From: Poriferisodalis sp965226645
Lineage (GTDB): Bacteria; Actinomycetota; Acidimicrobiia; Acidimicrobiales; Poriferisodalaceae
DNA length: 64,000 bases
Direction of reading: 5' to 3'
Assembly: GCA_965226645.1 (NCBI GenBank)
Contig: CBDDDL010000004.1
Coordinates: forward strand, 868,001-932,000
Position numbers and translations under genes: made by a program. Every line of letters starts with the position of its first letter. The first letter of the stretch is position 1. Under the pieces are notes generated by a model. It was not told where the DNA came from. It did no database searches and worked only from the letters and a program-made list of their open reading frames with translations. Of the stretch, positions 26,513 to 35,743 are shown in pieces.

Positions 26513-28165
26513 TCAGCCCAGCGGGCCGCCGGTGCGCAGCGGTGCCCGCAGCAGCTGCGGGTTGCGACCCTCAGCTCGGGCGAGAGCCGCTCCCACGAGG
26601 CCGCAGAACAGCGGTGCGGGGCGGTCGGGACGGCTCTTGAACTCCGGATGCGCCTGGGTGCCGACCCAGAACGCATGGTCGTCGAGCTCGATGAACTCGG
26701 CGAGCCTGCCGTCAGGCGACAGTCCGCTGCACTGCAGGCCGCGCCCGGCCATCTTCGCGCGGTAGGCGCTGTTGACCTCATAGCGATGGCGGTGACGCTC
26801 GTTCACCAGGGTGTCGCCGTACATGGCCGCCACACGGCTGCGCGGTGCAAGCCGGGCAACGTAGGCGCCGAGCCGCATCGTGCCGCCCTTGTCCTGGACG
26901 CCTCGCTGGGCGTGCATGAGGTCGATGACCGGATGGAGCGTGTTGGGGTCGAACTCTGTCGAGTTGGCGCTCAGCAAGCCCAACTCGTTGCGGCAGAACT
27001 CGATCACCATGACTTGCAGGCCCAGACACAGGCCCAGGCAGGGAATGTCGTTCTGGCGGGAGAACGCGGCCGCAGCGATCTTGCCCTCGATGCCCCGGGA
27101 TCCGAATCCGCCGGGGATCACCATGCCGTCGAGGTGTCGCAGCCTCCCCGCGGCGAGCAGACCTTCGATCTCCTCAGAGTGGATCCACTCGATGTCGACT
27201 TCGACGCCGTGGTAGGAGGCGGCGTGGCGGAGGGACTCGCACACCGAGAGATACGCGTCGGGCAACGTGACGTACTTGCCGATGATGCCGATGCGCACGG
27301 TGGCCTGCGGCGACTTGATCCGCGCCAGCATTGCTTCCCATTCGGCCAGGTCAGGCTCTACATCTTCGATGTCCAGCAGCCCGCACAGGAAACTGTCGAG
27401 TCCCTCTGCGCGCAACACCATCGGGATCTCGTACAGGATCGAAGCATCGGGAGCGTTCACCACGCCGGCCAGCTCGACGTCGCAAAGATTGGCGATCTTG
27501 TTGCGGAGGCCATCCTCGATGGGCCCTTCGCTGCGTAGCACGATGGCGTCGGGCTGCACGCCGCGGCTGCGCAGCTCGGTCACCGAGTGCTGCGTGGGCT
27601 TGGTCTTCTGCTCGCCGGCGGGGCCGATGAACGGCACCAGTGTGACGTGGACGTAACAGACATTGCGGCGACCGACTTCGAGGCGCATTTGGCGGATGGC
27701 TTCGAGGAACGGCAGGATCTCGATGTCGCCGACCGTGCCGCCCACCTCGGTGATCACAATGTCCACATCGGGGGCAGCGAGCTTGCGGATGCGCTCCTTG
27801 ATCTCGTCGGTGATGTGCGGGATGACCTGCACCGTTCGACCGAGGTACTCGCCCCGCCGTTCATCGGCGAGCACCTTTTGGTAGATCGATCCGGTCGTGG
27901 CGTTGGAATCTCGGGTCAGCGACTCGTCAATGAATCGCTCGTAATGGCCGAGATCGAGGTCGGTCTCGCCACCGTCGTCAGTGACGAACACCTCGCCGTG
28001 CTCATAGGGATTCAGGGTTCCGGGGTCGACGTTGATGTACGGGTCGAGCTTCTGCATGGTGACCCGGTAGCCACGCGCAACGAACAGCCGCCCGAGTGAA
28101 GCCGCGGTGATTCCCTTGCCCAGGGAGCTTGCAACACCACCGGTGACGAATATGTGCTTAGCCAC
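26513..28165 (-). CDS. pyrG: CTP synthase
   Basis: PyrG aminates UTP to CTP using glutamine. The 550-aa protein has the synthase domain first (FVTGGVASSLGKGITAASLG, then GTVGDIEILPFLEA) and a class I glutamine amidotransferase domain with the nucleophile in PCLGLCLGLQ and the closing His-Pro-Glu in AHPEFKSRP. The start is GTG at 28165 with a GGGAG sequence upstream, so this transcript is leadered. It is followed closely by xerD. Confidence 0.97.
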   Translation of the reverse strand: MAKHIFVTGGVASSLGKGITAASLGRLFVARGYRVTMQKLDPYINVDPGTLNPYEHGEVFVTDDGGETDLDLGHYERFIDESLTRDSNATTGSIYQKVLADERRGEYLGRTVQVIPHITDEIKERIRKLAAPDVDIVITEVGGTVGDIEILPFLEAIRQMRLEVGRRNVCYVHVTLVPFIGPAGEQKTKPTQHSVTELRSRGVQPDAIVLRSEGPIEDGLRNKIANLCDVELAGVVNAPDASILYEIPMVLRAEGLDSFLCGLLDIEDVEPDLAEWEAMLARIKSPQATVRIGIIGKYVTLPDAYLSVCESLRHAASYHGVEVDIEWIHSEEIEGLLAAGRLRHLDGMVIPGGFGSRGIEGKIAAAAFSRQNDIPCLGLCLGLQVMVIEFCRNELGLLSANSTEFDPNTLHPVIDLMHAQRGVQDKGGTMRLGAYVARLAPRSRVAAMYGDTLVNERHRHRYEVNSAYRAKMAGRGLQCSGLSPDGRLAEFIELDDHAFWVGTQAHPEFKSRPDRPAPLFCGLVGAALARAEGRNPQLLRAPLRTGGPLG

Positions 28166-28258
28166 TTCGCTCCCTCTGGTTTCGGCTCAAGCTACCGTCG
28201 CAACGTCCGCAAGGGGTTGACCCTCGGACGCAGCCGACGACCTCAACGGAGGCTCCAG

Positions 28259-29713
28259 ATGAGCGAGACAACAGCAGATCTGCTCGTACGTGGCGCAGAT
28301 CTCGTTGCAACGTGTGATGCGCGGCGGCGTGAGATCGCGGGCGGTTGGGTGTCGGTCTCGGATGGGGTCGTGAGCGCGGTAGGAGGACCCGCCGATGTCC
28401 TGCCGACCGCCGAGCACACCATCGACGCAAGCGGCTGCCTGGTGACACCAGGCCTCGTGAACACCCATCACCACATGTACCAAAACCTTACGAGGGCGTA
28501 CAGGCCCGCTCTGGGCGGCGGCCTGTTCGAATGGCTGACGACTCTGTACCCCCTGTGGGCCCGGCTTGACGCCGAGGGCGCGTACCTCTCGGCGTGGGTG
28601 GGACTTGCCGAGCTTGCGCTCGGCGGCTGCACGACCAGCACCGACCATCTCTACGTGCATCCCCGCGGAGGCGGCGACCTCATCGCCGCTGAGATCGCCG
28701 CTGCGACCGAACTGGGCATGCGGTTCCATCCGACGCGTGGCTCGATGTCGCTGGGCCAGTCGTTGGGCGGGCTTCCGCCCGACGAGGTGTGTCAGTCCCC
28801 CGACGAGATCCTGGCCGAGTCCGAACGGCTCGTCGCGACCCATCACGACCGTTCCCCGGCTGCCATGGTGCGGGTCGCGTTGGCGCCGTGCTCGCCGTTC
28901 TCGGTCTCGACCGAGCTCATGACCGCGACAGCCGAGCTGGCTGAGCGACTAGATGTGCGGCTGCACACCCACCTGGCCGAGGACCCCGGCGAGGACGGCT
29001 TCTGCATCGAAATGTTCGGCATGCGACCAGTGGACTACTTCGAGCACTGCGGCTGGGGCACCGACCGGTCCTGGATCGCGCACGGCGTCCAGCCCAACCC
29101 TGCCGAAATCGTCCGTCTCGGTCAGTGGGGCACCGGCGTAGCGCACTGCCCCAGCTCGAACCTGATCCTGGGAACCGGCCTGGCCCCGGTGCGAGAACTG
29201 CGTGCCGCCGGTGTCCCGGTCGGCCTCGGCGTCGACGGTTCGGCCAGCGCGGACTCGGCGTCGATGTGGACCGAAGCCCGCAACGCCCTGCTGGTGGGAC
29301 GCCTGCGCGACGGCCTGCGCCATTCGAGTCCCGACCGGGGACTCGACAGCGGACGCCCCGGCAGCCAACCCGAAACTGCTGCTGAGCCGAGCGAGGCAAT
29401 GTACTTCACTGCGCGCGATGCGCTCGAGATCGCGACCCGAGGCGGAGCCGGCTGCCTTGGTCGTTCTGGCGAGATCGGCGAGCTCTCCGTCGGCGCATGC
29501 GCAGACCTCGTGGTGTGGCAGCTCGACGGCCCGGCGTTCGCCGGAGCGTTGTCAGACCCGATCGAGGCGTGGCTGCGCTGCGGACCGCTTTCTGCCCGCG
29601 AGACGATCGTCGCCGGCCGCTCGGTTGTCAGCGACGGCCTACTCGTGCATCCCGCGCTCGACGAACGCCTCGCAGCCCACCGGCGCACCGCCGCTGCAAT
29701 GCAGCGGGAATGA
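28259..29713 (+). CDS. amidohydrolase, 8-oxoguanine deaminase / chlorohydrolase-like
   Basis: A 484-aa metal-dependent hydrolase of the TrzN/AtzB/8-oxoguanine-deaminase group. The TIM-barrel motifs are NTHHHMYQNLTRAY (metal His pair, about residues 68-82), HTHLAED, WIAHGVQ with the catalytic His, CPSSNLIL and GVDGSASAD. Known members deaminate modified guanines or related heterocycles; HHHMYQNLTRA fits the 8-oxoguanine group best, but the substrate is inferred. ATG 28259 is preceded by a GGAGG at good spacing. It is divergent from pyrG. Confidence 0.85.
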   Translation: MSETTADLLVRGADLVATCDARRREIAGGWVSVSDGVVSAVGGPADVLPTAEHTIDASGCLVTPGLVNTHHHMYQNLTRAYRPALGGGLFEWLTTLYPLWARLDAEGAYLSAWVGLAELALGGCTTSTDHLYVHPRGGGDLIAAEIAAATELGMRFHPTRGSMSLGQSLGGLPPDEVCQSPDEILAESERLVATHHDRSPAAMVRVALAPCSPFSVSTELMTATAELAERLDVRLHTHLAEDPGEDGFCIEMFGMRPVDYFEHCGWGTDRSWIAHGVQPNPAEIVRLGQWGTGVAHCPSSNLILGTGLAPVRELRAAGVPVGLGVDGSASADSASMWTEARNALLVGRLRDGLRHSSPDRGLDSGRPGSQPETAAEPSEAMYFTARDALEIATRGGAGCLGRSGEIGELSVGACADLVVWQLDGPAFAGALSDPIEAWLRCGPLSARETIVAGRSVVSDGLLVHPALDERLAAHRRTAAAMQRE

Positions 29714-29735
29714 GACACAGCGCTGCAATGCAGCG
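29691..29735. repeat. duplicated hairpin between convergent genes, possible terminator
   Basis: CCGCTGC-AAT-GCAGCGG at 29691-29707 is repeated as CGCTGC-AAT-GCAGCG at 29721-29735. Both are near-perfect palindromes. The first overlaps the end of the amidohydrolase gene. There is no T-tract, so it is a weak candidate for a bidirectional terminator. Confidence 0.4.
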
Positions 29736-29742
29736 GGCACGA

Positions 29743-30882
29743 TCAGGGGCGTCGATAGGGCGAACCGAGGCGGTCCAGCCAACGCAGCGGTGGCACCGAA
29801 TCGATGGCCGTGCTGAACGACCAGCGCTCGCTGGACGCATTGAGGGCAACGAACACTCCGAGCAGCGCCCACTCCACCGTGCCGGACGCCATCGCCACGG
29901 TGGCGAGTCCCAGCACTGCGCCTGTGGCGTTCACGCCGGTATCTCCCTGCATGTGCAGCTCGTGCAACTCGCTGCGCAGCAGCCCGACCGATGCGCCGAC
30001 GGCACCCGCCGCCCACAACGCCGGGGTCTGCCAAGCCAGCCCCGCGGAGACGACGCTCGCATCGTGGAATCCTTGCGGCCACGCCGGGTCAGACAGTGCA
30101 AAGGGAACCAGCCCGCACAGCCACCATGCCAGCGCAGCCTTCGAGGCCCGGCCCGGCACTCGGTCCAACAGGTTCAGCACGTTGGCACTGAGAGCCACGA
30201 TGAGCGCTCCACGCAGCAGCGGTACAAAGGCCCAGCTGTCATGCGAACCGATGACGACAGCACGCAACGACCGCATAACGGCGTAGCCGTCTCTCCATCC
30301 GTCGCCGTTCCAGAGGCTGCCGACGTTGCCGAACAGCACGATCTGTGTGCACGCCAGCGCTGCTGCTCCCCCGCCGAGTGCCTTCTGCGCTCCCGTAGTG
30401 AGCCGACGCTGCCGCCAGCTGCGGCCGAAATGCGCAACGAATCCGCCTGCTGTGACGTCCTCGCGAGTGTCGTCTCGAAATCCCAGCAACCCGAACACCA
30501 ACAAGGCCAACACTGCCGCCACGGCACCGGTGGCAGCCGCCGTCGTGGGATTTCGGAACGCGTCGACCGGTATCAGGTCCAGCGAGCCTGCATCCTCGAT
30601 CTCCGTTATGCGCTCTAGATCGGTCAACGCTGACGAGTAGGCAAACCAGCCCGAGGCACGGCACGCCATGAATACAACGGCAGCGGCGCCGACGGCCCCT
30701 ACGGCAACGACGAGCAGGCCCGAGGTTGCCACGATCTGCTCGCCGCGGTAATTCGCTCGCATCCAGCGCTCCCGCTGCATCTTCGAACCTGTCAAGCGCC
30801 ACAGCGCCGCTGTTGTGAGCGCCCCCGCGACGGCGACCAGCGCCAGCGCAGCGCCCGTTCGGAGTGCGTCGTCAGCCGTCAC
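29743..30882 (-). CDS. GT4-like (MraY/WecA-related) membrane glycosyltransferase
   Basis: A 379-aa polytopic protein with about ten hydrophobic segments. Near residues 33-47 it has the RANYRGEQ segment found before the second helix of GT4 enzymes; later it has NLLDRVPGRASK and HMQGDTGVNATGAVLG, like the NLLD.RPGRA and GDTG.N.LGA motifs of undecaprenyl-phosphate sugar-phosphate transferases. The conserved Asp pair of bona fide MraY is hard to place, so activity is uncertain. The GTG at 30882 overlaps the GT2 gene by 11 nt. It ends a cell-envelope operon. Confidence 0.7.
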   Translation of the reverse strand: MTADDALRTGAALALVAVAGALTTAALWRLTGSKMQRERWMRANYRGEQIVATSGLLVVAVGAVGAAAVVFMACRASGWFAYSSALTDLERITEIEDAGSLDLIPVDAFRNPTTAAATGAVAAVLALLVFGLLGFRDDTREDVTAGGFVAHFGRSWRQRRLTTGAQKALGGGAAALACTQIVLFGNVGSLWNGDGWRDGYAVMRSLRAVVIGSHDSWAFVPLLRGALIVALSANVLNLLDRVPGRASKAALAWWLCGLVPFALSDPAWPQGFHDASVVSAGLAWQTPALWAAGAVGASVGLLRSELHELHMQGDTGVNATGAVLGLATVAMASGTVEWALLGVFVALNASSERWSFSTAIDSVPPLRWLDRLGSPYRRP

Positions 30883-31735
30883 TCGACCTCTTGCGGCGCT
30901 TTCGACGTCGCATTGCTGCCAACGGAGCCCGGCCGAGCTTGCGCAGCGAGCTTCGCTGCGCCTCCAGGCGCAGTGCACGCTTGACGTCGATTCGGGTCGA
31001 GCGTCGCGTCAGCGGGGCGGCAACGAGCCGCCACATCAGTCTGCACCCGCCGATGCGTGCCGACGCTGCACGCATCACATCGCGGCCGATGCGAACTCGG
31101 TGCGCAAATCCGCCGAGGTCGCGTCCTGTCGGTTGATGCGCGAACCGAACCTCAACCTCGGTGATCGTTGCTCCCCGCATCGTCGCATCCAGTGTCAGAC
31201 CGATCTCGAGCCCGAAGCCCTCAGCGAACTCAAGCGAGCGGAGCAGAGCCCCGCGCACGGCCCGCTGTCCCGACAGAGGCTCTGCGAACTTCGTGCCCGT
31301 CTCTACCCACAAGACCTGTGCTGCGAGGCGCTTGACGAGCCCGAAGCCGCCGCGACGCTGTCGTGCACCAGCTCCGTCTTGGTCGTGCGCGCCGAACACT
31401 GCAATGGTCATGTCAGCCTCGGAGGCCACGATCGGTCCGAGCAACTCGGGAGCATGCGCCGCTGTCGCTCCGAGGTCGGCATCGATGAGCAAGTAGATCT
31501 CGGGTGCACCCGAGGCGGCTATCGCTGCCGCCACAGCGCCGCCCTTTCCGCGATTGCGAGTCAACTCGATCACCCTGGCTCCGGCGCTCGACGCCACTGC
31601 CGCCGTGCGATCTCGGGAGCCGTCGTCGACCACGATCACGTCGAGCACATCGGGCACCGTGCGCAGCGCCGTCACGGTGGCGCCCACGGTGGCCGCGTTG
31701 TTGTACGCCGGCACGATTGCAACGACGTGTGTCAC
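30872..31735 (-). CDS. family 2 glycosyltransferase
   Basis: A 287-aa GT-A fold enzyme. AIVPAYNNAATVGATVTAL opens the nucleotide-sugar domain, VIVVDDGSRDRT follows, and LLIDADLGA is the DXD-type metal site. The basic C-terminal tail (residues about 240-287) probably contacts the membrane. It is translationally coupled to the mctB-like gene upstream (4-nt overlap) and to the GT4-like gene downstream. Acceptor and sugar are unknown; context suggests an envelope polymer or lipid-linked sugar. Confidence 0.85.
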   Translation of the reverse strand: MTHVVAIVPAYNNAATVGATVTALRTVPDVLDVIVVDDGSRDRTAAVASSAGARVIELTRNRGKGGAVAAAIAASGAPEIYLLIDADLGATAAHAPELLGPIVASEADMTIAVFGAHDQDGAGARQRRGGFGLVKRLAAQVLWVETGTKFAEPLSGQRAVRGALLRSLEFAEGFGLEIGLTLDATMRGATITEVEVRFAHQPTGRDLGGFAHRVRIGRDVMRAASARIGGCRLMWRLVAAPLTRRSTRIDVKRALRLEAQRSSLRKLGRAPLAAMRRRKRRKRSSDG

Positions 31736-32784
31736 GGCGACCTCAGTCCGTGTGAGGGATCGGTCGCCGAGTAGTTGCCCACCTGTGGCAGATTCTCGAG
31801 CGCCACCAGCAACGCCAAGTCGCCCGAGAAGGTGTCCACCGCATCGACGGTGGAGAACGCTGATGACAGCTCCGCATCGCTCCGTACCCCGGCAAGCACC
31901 GATCCGTAGCCCGCTGCGGCGGCGGAGTCGTCGGTGGCGAGCGCAGGGACCTCCACGATGACACCCGTGCCTTGGTGACCCTCCGCGGCAATGACGTCGA
32001 GCAAGTCGAAGACGAATTCGGAGTTCAGGTCAGCCGCAGCCGCATCGGTCACCACAACGAGGCGCAGCGTCTCGCCGCCGAGCCGGTGCAGCGCGACCGC
32101 ACCCGTGCCGTCGTGGGTCACGAGGCCGAGGTCCCGCAGCACGGTGAGCGCCGTGCGAGTCGTCGGCACTGCGGCGAATCCGGGACTGAATCCGTCCAGC
32201 GCTGCGGCCTCGGGCAGAGCCTCAACATCCGCTGCGTCGCCTGGCGACGATCCCGCTTCGTCGGGGCGGTAAAGCGCCTGGGGCACCAAGAAGCGAAGGG
32301 CGCGCCGAATGGCGTCGCGACTGTCGCCGGCCAGCGAAAACGCATCGGCAATCTGTCGGCGCACCTCGGCGTCGACGAGGAGGAGCTCGTCGCTCAGCCA
32401 CAGCACTCCGCCGATCTCGGTGTCAGTAGCGGCTAGTCGAGAGCGGATCGCCGCGACCGCCTCAGTGTTTGTGCCTTCGGGCGCGACGACAAGCGCGGTT
32501 GTCCCGCTCAGCCGTCCCTGCGGCAGATAGGGACGCACGAAGGTCTCCACCTCGCCGCGCTCCGCGCGTGCTGCGTCAATGCTGGCGAGTGCTTCGTCAC
32601 GCGCCTCCACCGCTTCGGTTCTCTCGGCAATCGCGGCAATCGTGTCCTCTTCGAGCTGGTCGACCTGGAATTCGAGGTTGCTGACCAGCACCGAATCCAC
32701 GAACGTCGAGCCCAGAGCCAAGCCGATCGCGAGCGCCAGGAACACCGCCACGATCGAGACGATGTGGTATCGCATATTGATCAT
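31732..32784 (-). CDS. MctB-like (copper transporter / SteB) membrane-anchored protein
   Basis: A 350-aa protein with one N-terminal membrane helix (residues about 5-27, IVSIVAVFLALAIGLALGSTFV). It is followed by a coiled coil (QVDQLEEDTIAAIAERTEAVEARDEALASI) and an extracytoplasmic domain. It matches the family annotated as copper transporter (mycobacterial MctB, Rv1698) and, in corynebacteria, as SteB, partner of SteA in cell division. The neighbouring steA gene supports the SteB view. The start ATG 32784 is right after the steA stop. Confidence 0.82.
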   Translation of the reverse strand: MINMRYHIVSIVAVFLALAIGLALGSTFVDSVLVSNLEFQVDQLEEDTIAAIAERTEAVEARDEALASIDAARAERGEVETFVRPYLPQGRLSGTTALVVAPEGTNTEAVAAIRSRLAATDTEIGGVLWLSDELLLVDAEVRRQIADAFSLAGDSRDAIRRALRFLVPQALYRPDEAGSSPGDAADVEALPEAAALDGFSPGFAAVPTTRTALTVLRDLGLVTHDGTGAVALHRLGGETLRLVVVTDAAAADLNSEFVFDLLDVIAAEGHQGTGVIVEVPALATDDSAAAAGYGSVLAGVRSDAELSSAFSTVDAVDTFSGDLALLVALENLPQVGNYSATDPSHGLRSP

Positions 32785-32785
32785 C

Positions 32786-33952
32786 TCAAAGGCCCATGTT
32801 GATCCACAGCGTGCGCAGCAGCAGTCGGCCGGGCTCGGTCACCGCGGCAATTACGCCGATGGTGACCAGTGCCGACACGATGAGCAGAGCCATGTCGCGC
32901 TTGCGGATCTGCGTTCGGTACAGGCGGCTCACACCCTTGGCATCGACCAGCGCGGAGGACACCTGCATCCGGGTAAGGAACGTGGACGCCATGCCGCGAC
33001 GGCCCTTGTCGAAGAAATCCACCATCGACGTGTGCGATCCGACTTCCACGATCTGTTCGGCTCGCTGTTCGAACGCCAGACGAAGCGCCAAGTCCTCGCT
33101 GGTGCCGGGCGCCGCGATGACGTCGTAGTCGAGACCCGCGTCGGCGAGACGCTTCGCCCCCGGGGCATCGCCGTCGGGGTAGGCATGCACGATCAGCTGT
33201 GCACCGCAGCCGAGCGCCCGCGGCGACACTGAGTCGAAGTCGCCGATGATGATGTGCGGCGCCATGCCAGCCTCGAGCAGCGCGTCAGCGCCGCCGTCGA
33301 CGCCGATGCGGATTGGCCGCATGTCCGACATGTAGCCCGAGCGGCGCAGGGCTGCGAGGTCCTCGCGGTAATCGATGCCGCGCACCACCACCAGGACATG
33401 TCGTCGGCGCAGCTCGTGGCGCAGCGGAGGAATCTTCAGTTCTTCGGTGAGGATCAGCGGTTCGGCGGCTAGATACTCGAGCGTGTTGCGGGCAAAGCTG
33501 CCGAGTTCGCTGCGCACCGCGATACGCGCCGCTTCGAGAACTTGCTCGAAGTGCTGCGCGTCGCGCCGATAGCCGGTGGCGAGCAATTCGCCGTTCCGAT
33601 GCACTGCGTCGCCGTCAATGGCGATCTCGTCACCTTCGCTCAACGCGTCGAACGCCTCCGTGCCGATGTCGTCCAGTACCAACATGCCCGCTTGCGCAAG
33701 CGTCAACCCGCCAAGTGCGGGGTAGCGGCCGCTCATCGTCGGCACTGCGTTGATGACTGCCGCAGCACCGGCTGCAATCAGTCCGTCGGCCGCCACCCTG
33801 TCGAGGTCAGAGTGATCGATGACCGCGATCTCGCCGCTGTCGAGACGACCGATGAGATTCTTGGTCCTGCGGTCCACGCGGCATCGCGCCGCCACTTCCG
33901 CTTGGCCATTGCGTCGTCGGCGACGCAGCGTTCGTCGTCGGCGCGCTCTCAC
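32786..33952 (-). CDS. steA: SteA-like cytokinetic-ring protein
   Basis: A 388-aa protein with a thiamin-pyrophosphokinase-like fold in its middle (IRIGVDGGADALLEAGMAPHIIIGDFDSVS) and a C-terminal membrane helix (LLIVSALVTIGVIAAVT). This is the SteA/Rv1697 family; in corynebacteria SteA with SteB localises to the division site and affects the envelope. Arg-rich residues at the N-terminus precede RTKNLIGRLDSGEIAVIDH, the first conserved block. GTG 33952 overlaps the recN stop as GTGA. Confidence 0.85.
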   Translation of the reverse strand: MRARRRRTLRRRRRNGQAEVAARCRVDRRTKNLIGRLDSGEIAVIDHSDLDRVAADGLIAAGAAAVINAVPTMSGRYPALGGLTLAQAGMLVLDDIGTEAFDALSEGDEIAIDGDAVHRNGELLATGYRRDAQHFEQVLEAARIAVRSELGSFARNTLEYLAAEPLILTEELKIPPLRHELRRRHVLVVVRGIDYREDLAALRRSGYMSDMRPIRIGVDGGADALLEAGMAPHIIIGDFDSVSPRALGCGAQLIVHAYPDGDAPGAKRLADAGLDYDVIAAPGTSEDLALRLAFEQRAEQIVEVGSHTSMVDFFDKGRRGMASTFLTRMQVSSALVDAKGVSRLYRTQIRKRDMALLIVSALVTIGVIAAVTEPGRLLLRTLWINMGL

Positions 33953-35676
33953 GGCGCAGCGCCCGAAGGAGCGTGCCGGGGCGATGCCGTGCCGGCGCTC
34001 ACCATGGTCGTTCCGTTCGCGGGATCCAACCGGGGGCGGTGTGACGCAGCGCTCGCCAACAACTCGGTGGCATGCAGGCGGCCGCTCGCCAAGTCGGGCT
34101 GTCCGGACAGCATGCGTGCGATTTCGCTGATGCGTTCGTCGCCGGTGACCGTCACAACATCAGAGATGACCGTGGTGCCGTCGTCGGTCTTGCGTACCGC
34201 CACTTGGTGATGTGCGAATGCCGCAACCTGAGGAAGGTGGGTGACGACCAGCACTTGATGCTCCGGGGCGAGCGACGACAATGCTCGTCCCACGGCCAAC
34301 GCGGTTTCGCCGCCGATGCCTGCGTCTACCTCGTCGAACACCAGCGTTGGAGGTCCCGCCGTCAGCACGAGCCGCAGTGCGAGCATCACGCGTGCCAGCT
34401 CGCCTCCTGAGGCCACCTTCGCAAGCGGACCCGGCGCGGCACCTCGATTCGCGCTGAATCGGAACTCCACGCCGTCGCTCGGCGCGGGGCCCGACACGTC
34501 CACGTCCAGGTTCCCATGCTCGAGCGCCAGCGAGCCCAGATGCTCGGTGACGGCTGCGGCGAGTCCCGGTGCCGCCGTGCGGCGCGCGCGTGCGACAGCG
34601 TCTGCTTCACGTGCGACATGTGCTTGTGCTTCGGCGATGCCGTCCTCGAGTTCGCCCGCCAACTCGTCATGACGCTCAAGCCCCGCGAGGCGCTCAGCCG
34701 CGTCTGCTCCGAATGCGACAACGTCGGCCAGCGTGTCGCCGTACTTTCGCGTCAACTCGCGCAGACGCTGATGCCGCGCCCTCACCTCCGCCACGGCCTG
34801 CGGATCGTCGTCGATGGACTCCAGCACGCCGCGGAGTTGCTCGACGGTGTCGTCCAGCTCTGCTGCCAGCGCGCCGAGCCGCGCCCCGACTGCGGCGAAG
34901 GGCTTCCGGCTCGCGAGCGCCGCGGCGGCCTCACCGAGCTTGTCGATCGCTCCATCGTCGCCGGCAAGGGAGTGACGGGCGCCGTGGCCTTCCGTCAGAT
35001 GAGCGGCGGCATCGGCCAGCAGATCTTCGCGTTCGGCCAACCGCTCTAGCTCATCGAGATCGTCGAGTCCGGCCTCGGAGATCTCGTCTACCTGAAACCG
35101 GAGCACGTCGATCTCCTGCGCTCGCGCCCTGGCATCGCCGCCGAGCGCGGCGAGATTGCGCTGCAACGCCACGAGTTCCTCGCGCGCCCCGCGCAACGGG
35201 CGAAGATCGACGTTGCCCCAGCGGTCCAACGCCTCGCGCTGGGTGCGGCTGGACAACAGCGATTGGTGCTGATGCTGACCGTGCAGGTCAATGAGCCCGG
35301 CGCCCAGCTCAGCCAGTTCGGTTGCCGACGCCATCTCGCCATTCACGTAGGCACGGCTGCGCCCCTGCGCGGGAACCACCCGGCGCAGAACGATCTCATG
35401 ACTGCCGCTTGGCTCCCCAAGGCTCGGCAAGCCGTTGGACCCAGCCGTGCCGTGGGTTGCATCGGGCACCACGAACCGACCCTCGACCACTGCGGCATCG
35501 GCCCCGGCCCGAACCATCGCAGGGTCGGCCCGGCCGCCGACCAGCAGTTGCACGGCCTGCACGATCATCGTCTTGCCGGCGCCGGTCTCGCCTGTCAGCG
35601 CCGTCATTCCCGGACCCAACACCAGGCTGGCCCTCTCGATCACACCCAGGTTGCGCACTGCCAGTTCCACCAGCAT
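33949..35676 (-). CDS. recN: DNA repair protein RecN
   Basis: RecN is an SMC-like ATPase acting early in double-strand break repair. The P-loop GETGAGKT is at residues 29-36. Two central coiled coils flank a hinge-like region, and the ABC signature ASGGELARVMLAL and Walker B TLVFDEVDAGIGG lie near the C-terminus. Length 575 aa is usual. A GGAGG sequence precedes the ATG. It is in the tlyA-nadK-recN-steA order seen in Actinobacteria. Confidence 0.96.
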   Translation of the reverse strand: MLVELAVRNLGVIERASLVLGPGMTALTGETGAGKTMIVQAVQLLVGGRADPAMVRAGADAAVVEGRFVVPDATHGTAGSNGLPSLGEPSGSHEIVLRRVVPAQGRSRAYVNGEMASATELAELGAGLIDLHGQHQHQSLLSSRTQREALDRWGNVDLRPLRGAREELVALQRNLAALGGDARARAQEIDVLRFQVDEISEAGLDDLDELERLAEREDLLADAAAHLTEGHGARHSLAGDDGAIDKLGEAAAALASRKPFAAVGARLGALAAELDDTVEQLRGVLESIDDDPQAVAEVRARHQRLRELTRKYGDTLADVVAFGADAAERLAGLERHDELAGELEDGIAEAQAHVAREADAVARARRTAAPGLAAAVTEHLGSLALEHGNLDVDVSGPAPSDGVEFRFSANRGAAPGPLAKVASGGELARVMLALRLVLTAGPPTLVFDEVDAGIGGETALAVGRALSSLAPEHQVLVVTHLPQVAAFAHHQVAVRKTDDGTTVISDVVTVTGDERISEIARMLSGQPDLASGRLHATELLASAASHRPRLDPANGTTMVSAGTASPRHAPSGAAP

Positions 35677-35743
35677 CAGCTACCTCCGATTCGTCGGGGA
35701 CGGCGACCTGTGCCCGACGGCGGGGGGTGACCCACTGCGCGCA

